Shown here: positions 1 through 8,382 of the stretch, one piece after another
How the letters are laid out: the number at the start of each line of letters is the position of its first letter
Position numbering within the stretch: the first letter of the stretch is position 1
Assembly (NCBI GenBank): GCA_002407775.1
Contig: DHOP01000091.1
Span: 1-19,204 of the forward strand
Direction: 5' to 3'
Source of the DNA: Prevotella sp. UBA5387
GTDB lineage: Bacteria > Bacteroidota > Bacteroidia > Bacteroidales > Bacteroidaceae
Length of the DNA: 19,204 nucleotides
The notes under the pieces: generated by a model
What the model was told of the DNA's origin: nothing
Database searches by the model: none
The model's input: the letters and a program-made list of their open reading frames with translations, nothing else
Made by a program: the position numbers and the translations under genes

Positions 1-53
1 AAAGTAAATCTGATATAAGTCAAATCACAAAAGGCATATAGTTTTGACAAAAT

Positions 54-90
54 AATAAGGAGAACTTCCCAATCGGAAGTTCTCCTTATT
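54..90. terminator. Perfect 16-bp hairpin downstream of the fumarase gene, probably a bidirectional terminator
   Basis: The arms at 54-69 and 75-90 are perfectly complementary over 16 bp and enclose a 5-base loop. The flanks are T-rich on both strands: GTTATTTTG follows on the plus strand and ATTTTG on the minus strand. It lies about 105 bases past the fumarase stop codon, so it most likely ends the leftward transcript. It could also end a rightward transcript from a gene outside the window. The 95-195 stretch between it and the fumarase shows no gene. Confidence 0.8.
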
Positions 91-195
91 GTTATTTTGA
101 GAGCCAGTTTCCCGTGGTCGTTTTGATGCGGTTTCTTAGTAATTATTAGGAACTCGCTTCAAACTATGCGATGTTGTCTTACTGGCTAGTTCAGA

Positions 196-1851
196 CTATA
201 CATTGGCAGGGCAACCTGTCCAAGGCTTCAGCTCCTTGAAGAAGTCGTGGCCCTTGTCATCCACTAGGATGAAGGCGGGGAAGTCCTCTACTGTGATTTT
301 CCATATGGCTTCCATGCCCAACTCCGGATATTCCACGAGGTCAATGCTTGTTATCGAGCTCTGTGAGAGTACGGCAGCAACACCTCCGATGGTGCCAAGG
401 TAAAACCCGCCATGTTTCTTACAAGCATCGGTAACTTCCTGTGTACGGTTGCCTTTGGCAATCATCACGAGTGAACCACCATGAGCTTGGAACTCATCAA
501 CATATGGATCCATACGGTTAGCGGTCGTCGGGCCCATTGAACCGCAAGCATAACCCTCTGGTGTCTTAGCTGGTCCAGCATAGAGGACAGGATAATCCTT
601 GAAGTATTGAGGCAGGTCTTCACCGGCGTCAAGGCGAGCCTTAAGCTTGGCATGGGCAATGTCGCGGGCTACAATGATGGTGCCTTTGAGGTTCACACGT
701 GTGGAAACAGGATACTTTGTCAGTTCGGCGCGAACGGAATCAATACCCTTGTCGAGGTCGATTTGTATACCCTTGGTACCTTCTCCAGGTTTGCGATACT
801 CCTCAGGGATAAGTTCTGATGGGTTATAGTCCATCTTTTCTATCCAAACACCGTCCTTGTTGATCTTCGCTTTAATGTTACGATCGGCGGAACATGATAC
901 GCCCATACCCACTGGGAGGCTGGCTCCGTGGCGTGGCAGACGAATAACGCGTACGTCATGGGCAAGGTACTTGCCGCCAAACTGTGCGCCAAGGCCGATC
1001 TTTTGAGCCTCGACAAGTAACTTTTGCTCCAAGTCGATGTCACGGAAAGCACGTCCCGTCTCATCGCCAGTGGTTGGCAGATTGTCATAATACTTGATGG
1101 AGGCGAGTTTAACGGTGAGGAGATTCTTCTCTGCACTGGTACCACCAATGACAAAGGCGATGTGATAAGGAGGGCAAGCGGCCGTTCCAAGACTCTTCAT
1201 CTTTTCCACGAGGAAGGGGAGGAGTGTGCCCTCGTTCTGGATAAGAGCCTTTGTCATTGGCCAGTAATAGGTTTTGTTGGCTGAGCCACCGCCTTTGGCG
1301 ACCATGATAAAGCGATATTCTGCTCCCTCGGTAGCTTCGATGTCGATCTGTGCAGGCAGGTTTGTGCGAGTGTTGACCTCATCGTACATGTTGAGTGGAG
1401 CATTCTGAGAGTAACGCAAAGCGTCTCCTGTGAACGAGTTGTACACACCGCGGCTCAATGCCTCTTCATCTTCGAAACCTGTCCATACCTGTTGACCTTT
1501 CTCGCCATGGATGATGGCGGTGCCGGTGTCTTGGCAGAAGGGGAGTACGCCTTTGCTTGCAACGTCAGCATTACGAAGGAACTGTAGTGCTACGTATTTG
1601 TCATTCTCGGAGGCATCCTTGTCGTTAAGGATGGCGGCTACTTGCTCGTTATGTGCACGACGAAGCATGAATTCTGCGTCGTGGAAACCCTGCTGAGCTA
1701 CAAGGGTGAGAGCCTCAGGCGATACTTTGAGTATCTCTTTTCCCTCAAATTTAGCCGTACTGACACCTTCTTTGGTCAGCAAGCGGTATTCTGTGTCGTC
1801 TTTGCCCATCTGGAACATGGGCGCATACTTGAATTCTACTAGTTTTGCCAT
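196..1851 (-). CDS. fumB: Fumarate hydratase, class I, [4Fe-4S]-dependent
   Basis: The 551-residue cytoplasmic enzyme interconverts fumarate and (S)-malate. In Bacteroidales this step feeds fumarate to fumarate reductase in the succinate pathway. The length and colinearity match single-chain class I fumarases (E. coli FumA/FumB), with the N-terminal (alpha) and C-terminal (beta) domains fused. Three cysteines at C106 (in LPFCQDTG), C226 (in TAACPPYH) and C320 (in GVSCSADR) match in spacing the three iron-sulfur ligands of FumA. The C-terminal domain carries GSMGPTTANRMDPYV (about 437-451) and KGNRT (about 466-470), which are typical of the active-site region. The start ATG at 1851 gives a normal N-terminus. 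The gene follows the M16 peptidase after a 168-base gap, long enough for its own promoter, but I see no exact TAnnTTTG box there. A dimer-spaced repeat upstream may be regulatory. Function is near certain; the choice of fumA or fumB as symbol is conventional. Confidence 0.95.
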   Translation of the reverse strand: MAKLVEFKYAPMFQMGKDDTEYRLLTKEGVSTAKFEGKEILKVSPEALTLVAQQGFHDAEFMLRRAHNEQVAAILNDKDASENDKYVALQFLRNADVASKGVLPFCQDTGTAIIHGEKGQQVWTGFEDEEALSRGVYNSFTGDALRYSQNAPLNMYDEVNTRTNLPAQIDIEATEGAEYRFIMVAKGGGSANKTYYWPMTKALIQNEGTLLPFLVEKMKSLGTAACPPYHIAFVIGGTSAEKNLLTVKLASIKYYDNLPTTGDETGRAFRDIDLEQKLLVEAQKIGLGAQFGGKYLAHDVRVIRLPRHGASLPVGMGVSCSADRNIKAKINKDGVWIEKMDYNPSELIPEEYRKPGEGTKGIQIDLDKGIDSVRAELTKYPVSTRVNLKGTIIVARDIAHAKLKARLDAGEDLPQYFKDYPVLYAGPAKTPEGYACGSMGPTTANRMDPYVDEFQAHGGSLVMIAKGNRTQEVTDACKKHGGFYLGTIGGVAAVLSQSSITSIDLVEYPELGMEAIWKITVEDFPAFILVDDKGHDFFKELKPWTGCPANV

Positions 1852-1874
1852 AGTCGAAATATTTATGTTTTATG

Positions 1875-1909
1875 TATGTGTTTAGTATTATTCAATACGT
1901 GTTTAGCAT
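1875..1909. repeat. Imperfect direct repeat, 21-bp period, upstream of the fumarase gene
   Basis: TATGTGTTTAGTAT at 1875-1888 recurs as TACGTGTTTAGCAT at 1896-1909, with 12 of 14 bases identical and a 21-base period, equal to two turns of B-DNA. It lies 24-58 bases upstream of the fumarase ATG, in the position of a promoter or operator. The same-face spacing suggests two protomers of a regulator, but no known binding motif is recognised. Chance in AT-rich DNA remains possible. Confidence 0.4.
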
Positions 1910-2019
1910 CTAATCCTGTCTCTTCTTTTTGGATGTCGGGGAAAGCATCTTTTGTTTCTCACAGAGACCTTATGAATTGAGCGACAATCATTGTGCCTTC
2001 TTTCAAAAATGAATCAGTC

Positions 2020-4929
2020 TTAGAACCCGAAGATTTCCTTGGTAGAAACGCGACGAATAGGTGCAATTTTCTCCAAGCTCTTGAGGTCAAGATTCTTCTC
2101 GTCACCGAGAATAAGATACTTGTAAGGCTTGTTAGATATGTTCTCTTGGGCAAACTTAAGAAGGTCGGCCAATGTCAGTGACGGCATTTTTTGAAAGATA
2201 TCCTTCATTGTATCATGGTCATAGCCCAACTCTTGGAGATTTTTGTAATATTGTAGAACGTCGAAACGTGTAGTGCGCGAGGTCGCAATAGACTTCATCA
2301 AGTTCTGCTTGGCCAAGTCAAAACCAGCTTGACGCTGAGGCATATCGCTGAGCAAGGTGTTGAAAACGTTGACACAATCCATCATCTTATCATTCTGAGA
2401 GATAATGTAAGTGTAGAAAAACTCAGGGTCGCCTTTACGGTTGGGTTGTGCATATTGTGCAGAGGCGTGATAGGCCAAACCACGAGCCTCGCGCAGTTCT
2501 TGGAATACTATTGAGCCCATTCCTCCACCAAAGTAGGCATTGAAAAGGTCTTCGATAGGGGCTTTATCTAATGTCCATTGCCGGTTACCATTAGTATATT
2601 GCATCATATAGATGTTTTTGGCATCGTAAGGAGCAATGAGTACTTCACTTTTCTCTGTGGGTTGAGCTTGGTATTTCTTTGTTGTTAGAGGCAGTTTACC
2701 GCTCACCTTGTGCTTTGGATAGGCTTGTTTGACGAGTGAAGCAACGTTAGTCTGTTGCTCAGGACCAAAGTACATGACTGTCATGGGGCTGAGATGACGG
2801 ATGTCGCGCAATGACTTGAGTAACTCGTTGCCACTGGCAGACTTGAGCTCTTGGGCATTCATCTGATTGCGTGTAGGATTGAATTCTCCATAGATACCAT
2901 AGTTGCGGAGGGCCGAGAAATTTGATCCCTGACTCTTTTTCTGGTCCTGTTGGTCTTTCAATATCAGGCTTACGACATCGCTATACTCTTTCTTGCCAAT
3001 GCGGGCATTTTCCATTAGATGGACGAAAAGATTGAGAGCCTTGGACATATTCTCACTGAGGCCGCTGATTGTGAAACCTGTATGGTCCTTGCTTACATTT
3101 ACACTGTAGTTGCAAGCCAACCCATAGAAGGCGGATTTTATTTCGTTGGCCGTCATTTTATTCGTACCAGCATAGTCCAAAAGGGTAGTAGCCACATTGA
3201 AGGCATTGCTGTTTTCGGTGCCCACAGGGAAGTCAAACTTCAACGTGAAGAGGTCGTCGGCATCGTTGTGCTTATAAAGAAGTTTCGTGGTTGCATCCAC
3301 ATCAGCTTGTGCCATATCCTTGTTGAAGTCGACAAACTTAGGTTGTATTGGCTCCACTTCAGTGTTGACAACGGTCTTCAAGAAATCACTTTGCATGTCA
3401 CTATTCGTAGGAATTGCCGTGATGGCAGGCTTATCGATCTTCTGAACCGAGTTGTCGGTACCTTGTCTCTTGAACACTGTGACATAATTGTCCAATAAAT
3501 AGCGATTGGCAAAATCTACTATTTGCTGCTTTGTCATGCCAGACATGCGGTCAAGCGCATGTACTTGGTCCTCCCACTTTTGGTCATTGATAAAAGCATT
3601 GACAAACTTGTTGGCGCGCGAACTGTTGCTAAGCAGTGACTTAAAATAAGACAACTTTAGATTGTTGATGACAGCTGGCAGTAACTTATCGTCGAACTCG
3701 CCACGTTTCAGCTTGCTGATTTCAGCAAGCATCAAGCTTTGTAGTTCCTCCAACTTTTGTCCTTCTTTGGGCATTGCCTCAAGAAATAATTGACCGTAGT
3801 CGTGCAATCCTTCAAAGTAGGCACTGGCCTCCTGCAGCTTCATGGGCTGATTGAGATGGATATCGAAAAGTCCAGCCTTGCCATTGGAGAGGATATCGGC
3901 GATGACTTCCAATGTGTCAGCGGCATAGGATGCCGCTCCTGGCGTCTTCCATCCCATGAGAATGTATTCGGCCTCTTGTCCTACGACAGTAGTGTCTACT
4001 GGAGAAGTGCGGTCCACAATGGGTGCATACTCAGGTCTAGAGAGGCTGTTATTAGGTTGCCAATCCCCGAAATACTTGTCGATAGTAGCAATTACAACAT
4101 CTGGATTGAAATCGCCGGCCATACAGATAGCCACATTGTTGGGTACGTAATAGCGGTTAAAGTAGTTCTTAATGTTGACAATGGAGGGATTCTTCAAGTG
4201 TTCCTGTGTGCCGATGGTGGTCTGAGTACCATAGGGATGGTTGGGATATAGCAGCTTGTTGAGCGCTGCCCATGATTTGCGACCATCGTTTGTCAGTCCC
4301 ATATTGAATTCTTCGTAGACGGCTTCGAGCTCTGTATGGAATCCGCGAATCACCATATTCTTGAATCGGTCGGATTGAATCTTTGCCCAATTATCAATCT
4401 CGTTCGATGGAATATCTTCTTGATAGCAAGTAACATCGTTTGAGGTGTAGGCATTGCTGCCTTCGGATCCGAGGCCTGCCATAAGTTTGTCATATTCGTT
4501 TGGAATATTATACTGGGCAGCAAGATGAGACAACGAGTCAATGCCATGGTAAGCCTTGCGACGTGCCTCTGGGTCGGTAAGTCTTCGATAGGCTTCGTAC
4601 CGATTCTGAATAGAGTCGAGTAGTGGAGCCTCGGCGGCGGCATTGCTTGTTCCGAAATGGGTAGTTCCCTTGAACATGACATGCTCCAGGTAGTGGGCTA
4701 AGCCAGTAGTTTCAGCGGGGTCGTTGCGTGATCCAGTCCTAACGGCGATGTAAGTTTGAAGCCGAGGCTTCTCTTTGTTCACAGAGAGATACACCTTCAA
4801 TCCATTGTCGAGGGTGTAAATGCGACTTTGCATTGGGTCTCTTGCTACTGTTTCATAATGATAATCCTTGGCTGTTGCTGACAGTGCACAAGATACCAAG
4901 AGTGTGGCCAATGTTAGCTTGAGTTTCAT
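2020..4929 (-). CDS. M16 family zinc metallopeptidase (two-domain, pitrilysin/insulinase type), exported
   Basis: The 969-residue protein is a full-length M16 peptidase. The inverted zinc motif HxxEH is H79-Y-L-E82-H83. The distal glutamate pair fits E200 and E207 in ELEAVYEE, matching the ExxxVxxE pattern of pitrilysin. The usual gap between these motifs is about 75 residues; here it is 124 because of an insertion around residues 95-155. A second, non-catalytic M16 half follows, with the conserved FQELREARGLAYHAS block near its end. The N-terminus (two lysines, then a hydrophobic run, then SATA before KDYH) looks like a signal peptide cleaved near residue 20. C14 within LVSC is a less likely lipoprotein site because the preceding segment would be very short. 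Expected location is the periplasm, degrading peptides or processing envelope proteins; the substrate is unknown. The gene lies 81 bases after the DUF4954 gene with no promoter consensus between, so co-transcription is likely. Confidence 0.93.
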   Translation of the reverse strand: MKLKLTLATLLVSCALSATAKDYHYETVARDPMQSRIYTLDNGLKVYLSVNKEKPRLQTYIAVRTGSRNDPAETTGLAHYLEHVMFKGTTHFGTSNAAAEAPLLDSIQNRYEAYRRLTDPEARRKAYHGIDSLSHLAAQYNIPNEYDKLMAGLGSEGSNAYTSNDVTCYQEDIPSNEIDNWAKIQSDRFKNMVIRGFHTELEAVYEEFNMGLTNDGRKSWAALNKLLYPNHPYGTQTTIGTQEHLKNPSIVNIKNYFNRYYVPNNVAICMAGDFNPDVVIATIDKYFGDWQPNNSLSRPEYAPIVDRTSPVDTTVVGQEAEYILMGWKTPGAASYAADTLEVIADILSNGKAGLFDIHLNQPMKLQEASAYFEGLHDYGQLFLEAMPKEGQKLEELQSLMLAEISKLKRGEFDDKLLPAVINNLKLSYFKSLLSNSSRANKFVNAFINDQKWEDQVHALDRMSGMTKQQIVDFANRYLLDNYVTVFKRQGTDNSVQKIDKPAITAIPTNSDMQSDFLKTVVNTEVEPIQPKFVDFNKDMAQADVDATTKLLYKHNDADDLFTLKFDFPVGTENSNAFNVATTLLDYAGTNKMTANEIKSAFYGLACNYSVNVSKDHTGFTISGLSENMSKALNLFVHLMENARIGKKEYSDVVSLILKDQQDQKKSQGSNFSALRNYGIYGEFNPTRNQMNAQELKSASGNELLKSLRDIRHLSPMTVMYFGPEQQTNVASLVKQAYPKHKVSGKLPLTTKKYQAQPTEKSEVLIAPYDAKNIYMMQYTNGNRQWTLDKAPIEDLFNAYFGGGMGSIVFQELREARGLAYHASAQYAQPNRKGDPEFFYTYIISQNDKMMDCVNVFNTLLSDMPQRQAGFDLAKQNLMKSIATSRTTRFDVLQYYKNLQELGYDHDTMKDIFQKMPSLTLADLLKFAQENISNKPYKYLILGDEKNLDLKSLEKIAPIRRVSTKEIFGF

Positions 4930-5010
4930 AGTTGCTGTGATTATATTCTTTTGGTTACCGAATTATTTGATTATTGTTAGCCTTTCGATTTGTATGAACA
5001 GATGCTTTGG

Positions 5011-6864
5011 CTACTGTTCGTAGTCAATCTCATGATCAAGACTGCTGACAAAGTCATCGAATACGTCCTGCTCCACGTCTCCCATGCGGAATTCTTTCTC
5101 TGCGTCCTTGCGTATTTCGGCAATCCATGCGCGACGAGCGGCTATGTAATCCTCCTTGATCCGTGCGGCGTCTTCTTGTGTGATCGAGTCCAAATGATAA
5201 TAGTCGAGGATGAGTTGATACGTCCAAGCCCATTGGTAGCGACGATAATTGTAGTCTATATCTTTGAATCGTTCAGTGATTTTATCAATAGAATCGAGTG
5301 TCCCATCCTTGATATCATCGATAAGCCGCTGCTCCTCAGTGGCAGGAAGGAGTAGACCCGAGAGGTCATTCCAGTCGCCCTTGCCAACGTCTGAGGTTGG
5401 AGCATCAAAGAATTGATTGTGCTTGAACTTGCGCTTGAGTACGGCGCCAATATATATTCTCAGTGCGATATCATAGTATTTGATACCCTTTTGGAGTGAA
5501 GTGCCACGAATAACATACTCGTGGAAATTGTAGTTGGACACATCTTCGCCTGAAGCATCGCGCAAATCTTCCAATATTTTCTTACCCTTGATAATCTCGC
5601 CTACAGAGAACGGTGACAACCAATCATAGTTGACGATGCTCTTTTCTGATCCTTTGGGGCGAACATCACGCTTTGGCCACTTCTTAATGTCACGGTAAAG
5701 ACCTACTGTAGTGATATTTCTGCCGGGTATGAGGTACATGATATCTCCTTCGGCAATGAGATAGCTGAACGGCAGATTTCGTGTGTCGGGATGGTGCATC
5801 AACTTGCCAAAGCAAACGCTAAATGTACCGATGGTTGCAGGCATGAGCAGATAGGCGCCGCTGGCTGTTTTGGTGCCACGCTCCAACACACCCCAGTGCA
5901 TTGGGCCCATCTTGTACGCATGGTTGGAGAAGTTGGTGGCAGAACCTGCATTGTAGAAGCTATACATGCCCCCGATAAGCAATGAACTTTTGTGGTGACT
6001 GGCTGTAAACGGACCACAGAAGGCTGCGCAAGCCTCACCATTAGCCATATAGCTGTTGGCGAAGAAAACACTTGTAGATGCAGTGAAACCATTGCTTATA
6101 TGGCAAGCCTCACCAACAAAACAGTCCATGATCTTCACCGAATTGATGATAGAAGACCCATCGCTGATGATGGAGTTCTCACAGATGACACCGGTGCCGA
6201 TATATACATTGGCATCTGGCGAGCTAAGGATAGTAGTATCGCTGAGTCGAGCGGCTCCGTTTATTTCGCAGTCGTCATAGATGATGGAGTTGGTTATCTC
6301 CTTCGTGTTGACTATCTTTACACGGTCACCTATTGTACCACGTTCTGGTGCGGTTGCCTCGATTTCCTCTCGGATAAGTCGACGAATGGCTATCTTGAGC
6401 TCCTTGTCATGGAAATGCTTTACCATGAAGGCGGCAAATTGGCTGTTCAGATTCTTAAAAATGACGAGGTTGCCATCGCCCACCTCGTTGAGCACAGAGA
6501 TTAGATTTCCTTCTCCGAAGGTTGCACCTTCTGTTGTCTCAATGGTCGAGATGTTTGAGATGTAGCAGTCGTTGCCAATAGTGTAGTTGTTGATATAGTT
6601 TCCTATATTCTCAATCAAACAGTTGTCCCCCACGGTGACGTTGCGCAACGTGGCATTATTGATGCCAGTGTGTTTCCAGAAATCACGAGATACCTCGACA
6701 TTCTTTTCAAATGCGCCAATGTTTACTTCCCCATAAAGCATCACGCGATGCATGTACTTAGGCTTAAAGTCGTCCGAAACATTGATGCTGTTCCAGTCTT
6801 CGGCCCAGCAGTTACGGTCTTCGAGGATGTTAATCTCCTCGTTTGTAAGTTTTCTGTAATCCAT
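5011..6864 (-). CDS. DUF4954 family protein, left-handed beta-helix, function unknown
   Basis: The 617-residue protein has no signal peptide. Residues about 45-130 and 175-300 show the loose hexapeptide pattern (for example GDNCLIENIG, IGNDCYISNIS, GTGVICENSIISDGSSI) of a left-handed beta-helix, as in sugar-nucleotide acyltransferases and GlmU-like proteins. A block rich in His, Ser, Asn and Gly at about 290-338 (SHHKSSLLIGG, then NFSNHAYKMGPMHWG) looks like a conserved functional site. The C-terminal third (about 400-617) is helical and charged. It matches my memory of DUF4954, found mainly in Bacteroidota and spirochaetes, which has no known activity. It follows hflX by 48 bases and precedes the M16 peptidase, so it probably shares their transcript. 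An acyl- or nucleotidyltransferase-like role is an inference from the fold alone. Confidence 0.85.
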   Translation of the reverse strand: MDYRKLTNEEINILEDRNCWAEDWNSINVSDDFKPKYMHRVMLYGEVNIGAFEKNVEVSRDFWKHTGINNATLRNVTVGDNCLIENIGNYINNYTIGNDCYISNISTIETTEGATFGEGNLISVLNEVGDGNLVIFKNLNSQFAAFMVKHFHDKELKIAIRRLIREEIEATAPERGTIGDRVKIVNTKEITNSIIYDDCEINGAARLSDTTILSSPDANVYIGTGVICENSIISDGSSIINSVKIMDCFVGEACHISNGFTASTSVFFANSYMANGEACAAFCGPFTASHHKSSLLIGGMYSFYNAGSATNFSNHAYKMGPMHWGVLERGTKTASGAYLLMPATIGTFSVCFGKLMHHPDTRNLPFSYLIAEGDIMYLIPGRNITTVGLYRDIKKWPKRDVRPKGSEKSIVNYDWLSPFSVGEIIKGKKILEDLRDASGEDVSNYNFHEYVIRGTSLQKGIKYYDIALRIYIGAVLKRKFKHNQFFDAPTSDVGKGDWNDLSGLLLPATEEQRLIDDIKDGTLDSIDKITERFKDIDYNYRRYQWAWTYQLILDYYHLDSITQEDAARIKEDYIAARRAWIAEIRKDAEKEFRMGDVEQDVFDDFVSSLDHEIDYEQ

Positions 6865-6912
6865 TTGAAGTGTAAAAAATTAAGGATTGAAGATAGGAAG
6901 TAGACATTGTGG

Positions 6913-8160
6913 CTAGTCCTCTACAGGGTAAAGAAAGTCATTATAGGGGTACTTCTGAACATGAAGTTCGCGTACTCTACTATAAAGCACACGTATAAAC
7001 TCGTCGATATTCTCTTTGTTCTTAGCAGAAATGAATAGGCAGTTGTCCTGTAAACGTGCCATCCAAGTATTTCGCAACTCATCGAGCGAAATATTTTCGG
7101 ATGTTTCAGGTGTAAGGTCATCGGGCTCTTTCTCGGTCCAATGGTAATTGTCTATCTTATTGAACACAATCATTGTAGGTGTGTCTGAAGCCCCCAAATC
7201 TTTCAAGGTCTGATTGACGACCTTGATTTGCTCTTCAAAACCAGGGTGCGAGATATCCACTACATGCACCAAGAGGTCAGCTTCGCGCACCTCGTCAAGT
7301 GTAGATTTGAACGAATCCACCAAGTCTGTCGGCAATTTCCGGATAAATCCTACGGTGTCGGCGAGCAAGAAGGGCAAATTCTCAACAACCACTTTTCGCA
7401 CTGTAGTGTCGAGTGTGGCAAAGAGTTTGTTCTCTGCAAACACTTCGCTCTTGGCCACAAGGTTCATGATTGTCGATTTCCCCACATTGGTATAGCCCAC
7501 TAGGGCCACTCGGATGAGACGACCGCGGTTCTTGCGTTGAGTAGTTTTTTGCTTGTCGATTTCCTCCAATCGTTTCTTCAAAAGAGAGATGCGCTGCAAG
7601 ATAATACGGCGGTCCATCTCCAGCTGAGTCTCACCTGGTCCACGCAATCCCACACTACCTTTTCCACCGCCAGCACCTGAACCACCGCCTTGGCGTTCCA
7701 AGTGGGTCCATAGTCGTTGCAATCGGGGAAGCATATAGCGTAATTGCGCCAGTTCAACTTGTGTCTTTGCATTGGCGGTTTGTGCACGCATAGCAAAGAT
7801 ATCAAGGATGAGGGAGGTGCGATCGAGTATTTTAACCTGGAGTTCCTTTTCGATGTTACGCATTTGTTTAGCAGAAAGCTCATCATCAAAGATGACCATT
7901 CCTACCTCGCGTTCGTTATCCTCCTCCTCTTGAATAAATTGTTTGATTTCTTGGAGTTTGCCTGATCCCACATATGTCACGGCGCTGGGGCCGTTGACTC
8001 TTTGCGTAAACCGCCTTACGGTTTGTGCCCCTGCTGTGTCGGCAAGGAACTCCAGTTCGTCCAAGTACTCTTTGGTCTTCTCTTCGTCCTGCTGTGGTGT
8101 GATTAGTCCCACGATTACAGCGGTCTCCGCCTTAACCTCTGATATTACAAATTCCTTCAT
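6913..8160 (-). CDS. hflX: GTPase HflX
   Basis: The 415-residue cytoplasmic GTPase belongs to the HflX family, which binds the 50S subunit and in E. coli and other bacteria splits stalled or stressed 70S ribosomes. The N-terminal HflX domain (about 1-180) ends in the family signature RGPGETQLE at 173-181, preceded by a Gly/Ser-rich linker. A helical hairpin follows at about 182-210. The G domain then shows G1 GYTNVGKST (222-230), G3 DTVGF (268-272), G4 NKID (334-337) and G5 SAK (378-380). Length is normal. The ATG at 8160 is preceded by an exact Bacteroidota -7 box (TATCTTTG) about 24 bases upstream, so hflX probably has its own promoter. It is the first gene after the structured intergenic region and likely leads a unit with the DUF4954 and M16 genes. 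Confidence 0.96.
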   Translation of the reverse strand: MKEFVISEVKAETAVIVGLITPQQDEEKTKEYLDELEFLADTAGAQTVRRFTQRVNGPSAVTYVGSGKLQEIKQFIQEEEDNEREVGMVIFDDELSAKQMRNIEKELQVKILDRTSLILDIFAMRAQTANAKTQVELAQLRYMLPRLQRLWTHLERQGGGSGAGGGKGSVGLRGPGETQLEMDRRIILQRISLLKKRLEEIDKQKTTQRKNRGRLIRVALVGYTNVGKSTIMNLVAKSEVFAENKLFATLDTTVRKVVVENLPFLLADTVGFIRKLPTDLVDSFKSTLDEVREADLLVHVVDISHPGFEEQIKVVNQTLKDLGASDTPTMIVFNKIDNYHWTEKEPDDLTPETSENISLDELRNTWMARLQDNCLFISAKNKENIDEFIRVLYSRVRELHVQKYPYNDFLYPVED

Positions 8161-8183
8161 TTATCGTTAATTGGATATATGTG

Positions 8184-8191
8184 CAAAGATA
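8184..8191 (-). promoter_or_regulatory. Candidate hflX promoter, -7 element TATCTTTG
   Basis: Read on the minus strand, these eight bases exactly match the Bacteroidota -7 consensus TAnnTTTG and lie 24 bases upstream of the hflX ATG, giving a short leader of about 15-20 bases. No good TTTG is seen at the -33 position; the nearest partial match, ATTG, has a spacer of only 16. Confidence 0.55.
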
Positions 8192-8204
8192 CTCAAAAGA
8201 ATAG

Positions 8205-8233
8205 AAACAATGGTTTTAGCACCATGTTTTTTT
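8205..8233. terminator. Weak hairpin with U tract, possible tamB terminator
   Basis: AAAC/GTTT plus ATGGT/ACCAT form a 9-bp stem with one bulged A and a 6-base loop. A run of seven T follows on the plus strand (8227-8233, its start overlapping the stem). On the minus strand, the direction of tamB, the stem is followed by the looser T-rich CTATTCTTTTG. It sits just upstream of the hflX -7 box, where a tamB terminator would be expected, but the better U tract is on the opposite strand. Confidence 0.3.
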
Positions 8234-8292
8234 GTGAATAGCACTATCGGAATGGGTGAGATGAATTATGCCATGGGCATGGCGAAACGCAG

Positions 8293-8325
8293 ACAGGGTT
8301 GGTTGCCCATAGCAATCAACCCTGT
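8293..8325. repeat. 14-bp stem-loop in the tamB-hflX intergenic region
   Basis: ACAGGGTTGGTTGC (8293-8306) pairs with GCAATCAACCCTGT (8312-8325) with one G-T pair on the plus strand and a 5-base loop CCATA. Neither strand has a U tract after it, so it is not a standard terminator. Its 3' loop side can pair instead with 8273-8279 (ATGGGCA with TGCCCAT at 8304-8310). Confidence 0.65.
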
Positions 8326-8382
8326 ACTATCAAAAACGCAACGCCCATTTGCGTTGAGGTAAGATGTCACTAACAATCAAAA

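Noticed and set aside
102..187. 7-bp inverted repeat AGCCAGT/ACTGGCT after the fumarase gene
   Set aside because: Short arms with a loop of 72 bases are expected by chance; the nearby 16-bp hairpin explains termination.
1984..1994. Palindrome ACAAT-C-ATTGT after the M16 stop codon
   Set aside because: A one-base loop cannot form a stable hairpin and there is no U tract, so it was not called a terminator.
3019..3498. 159-codon plus-strand open frame inside the M16 gene
   Set aside because: It lies antisense to a clear zinc peptidase, has no domain signature, and other antisense frames of similar kind occur across the same gene.
4919..5010. Search for a separate promoter before the M16 gene
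   Set aside because: No TTTG or TAnnTTTG pattern is present in the 81-base gap on the minus strand, so co-transcription with the DUF4954 gene is the simpler reading.
5992..6504. 170-codon plus-strand open frame inside the DUF4954 gene
   Set aside because: Antisense shadow of the beta-helix coding region with no recognisable protein features.
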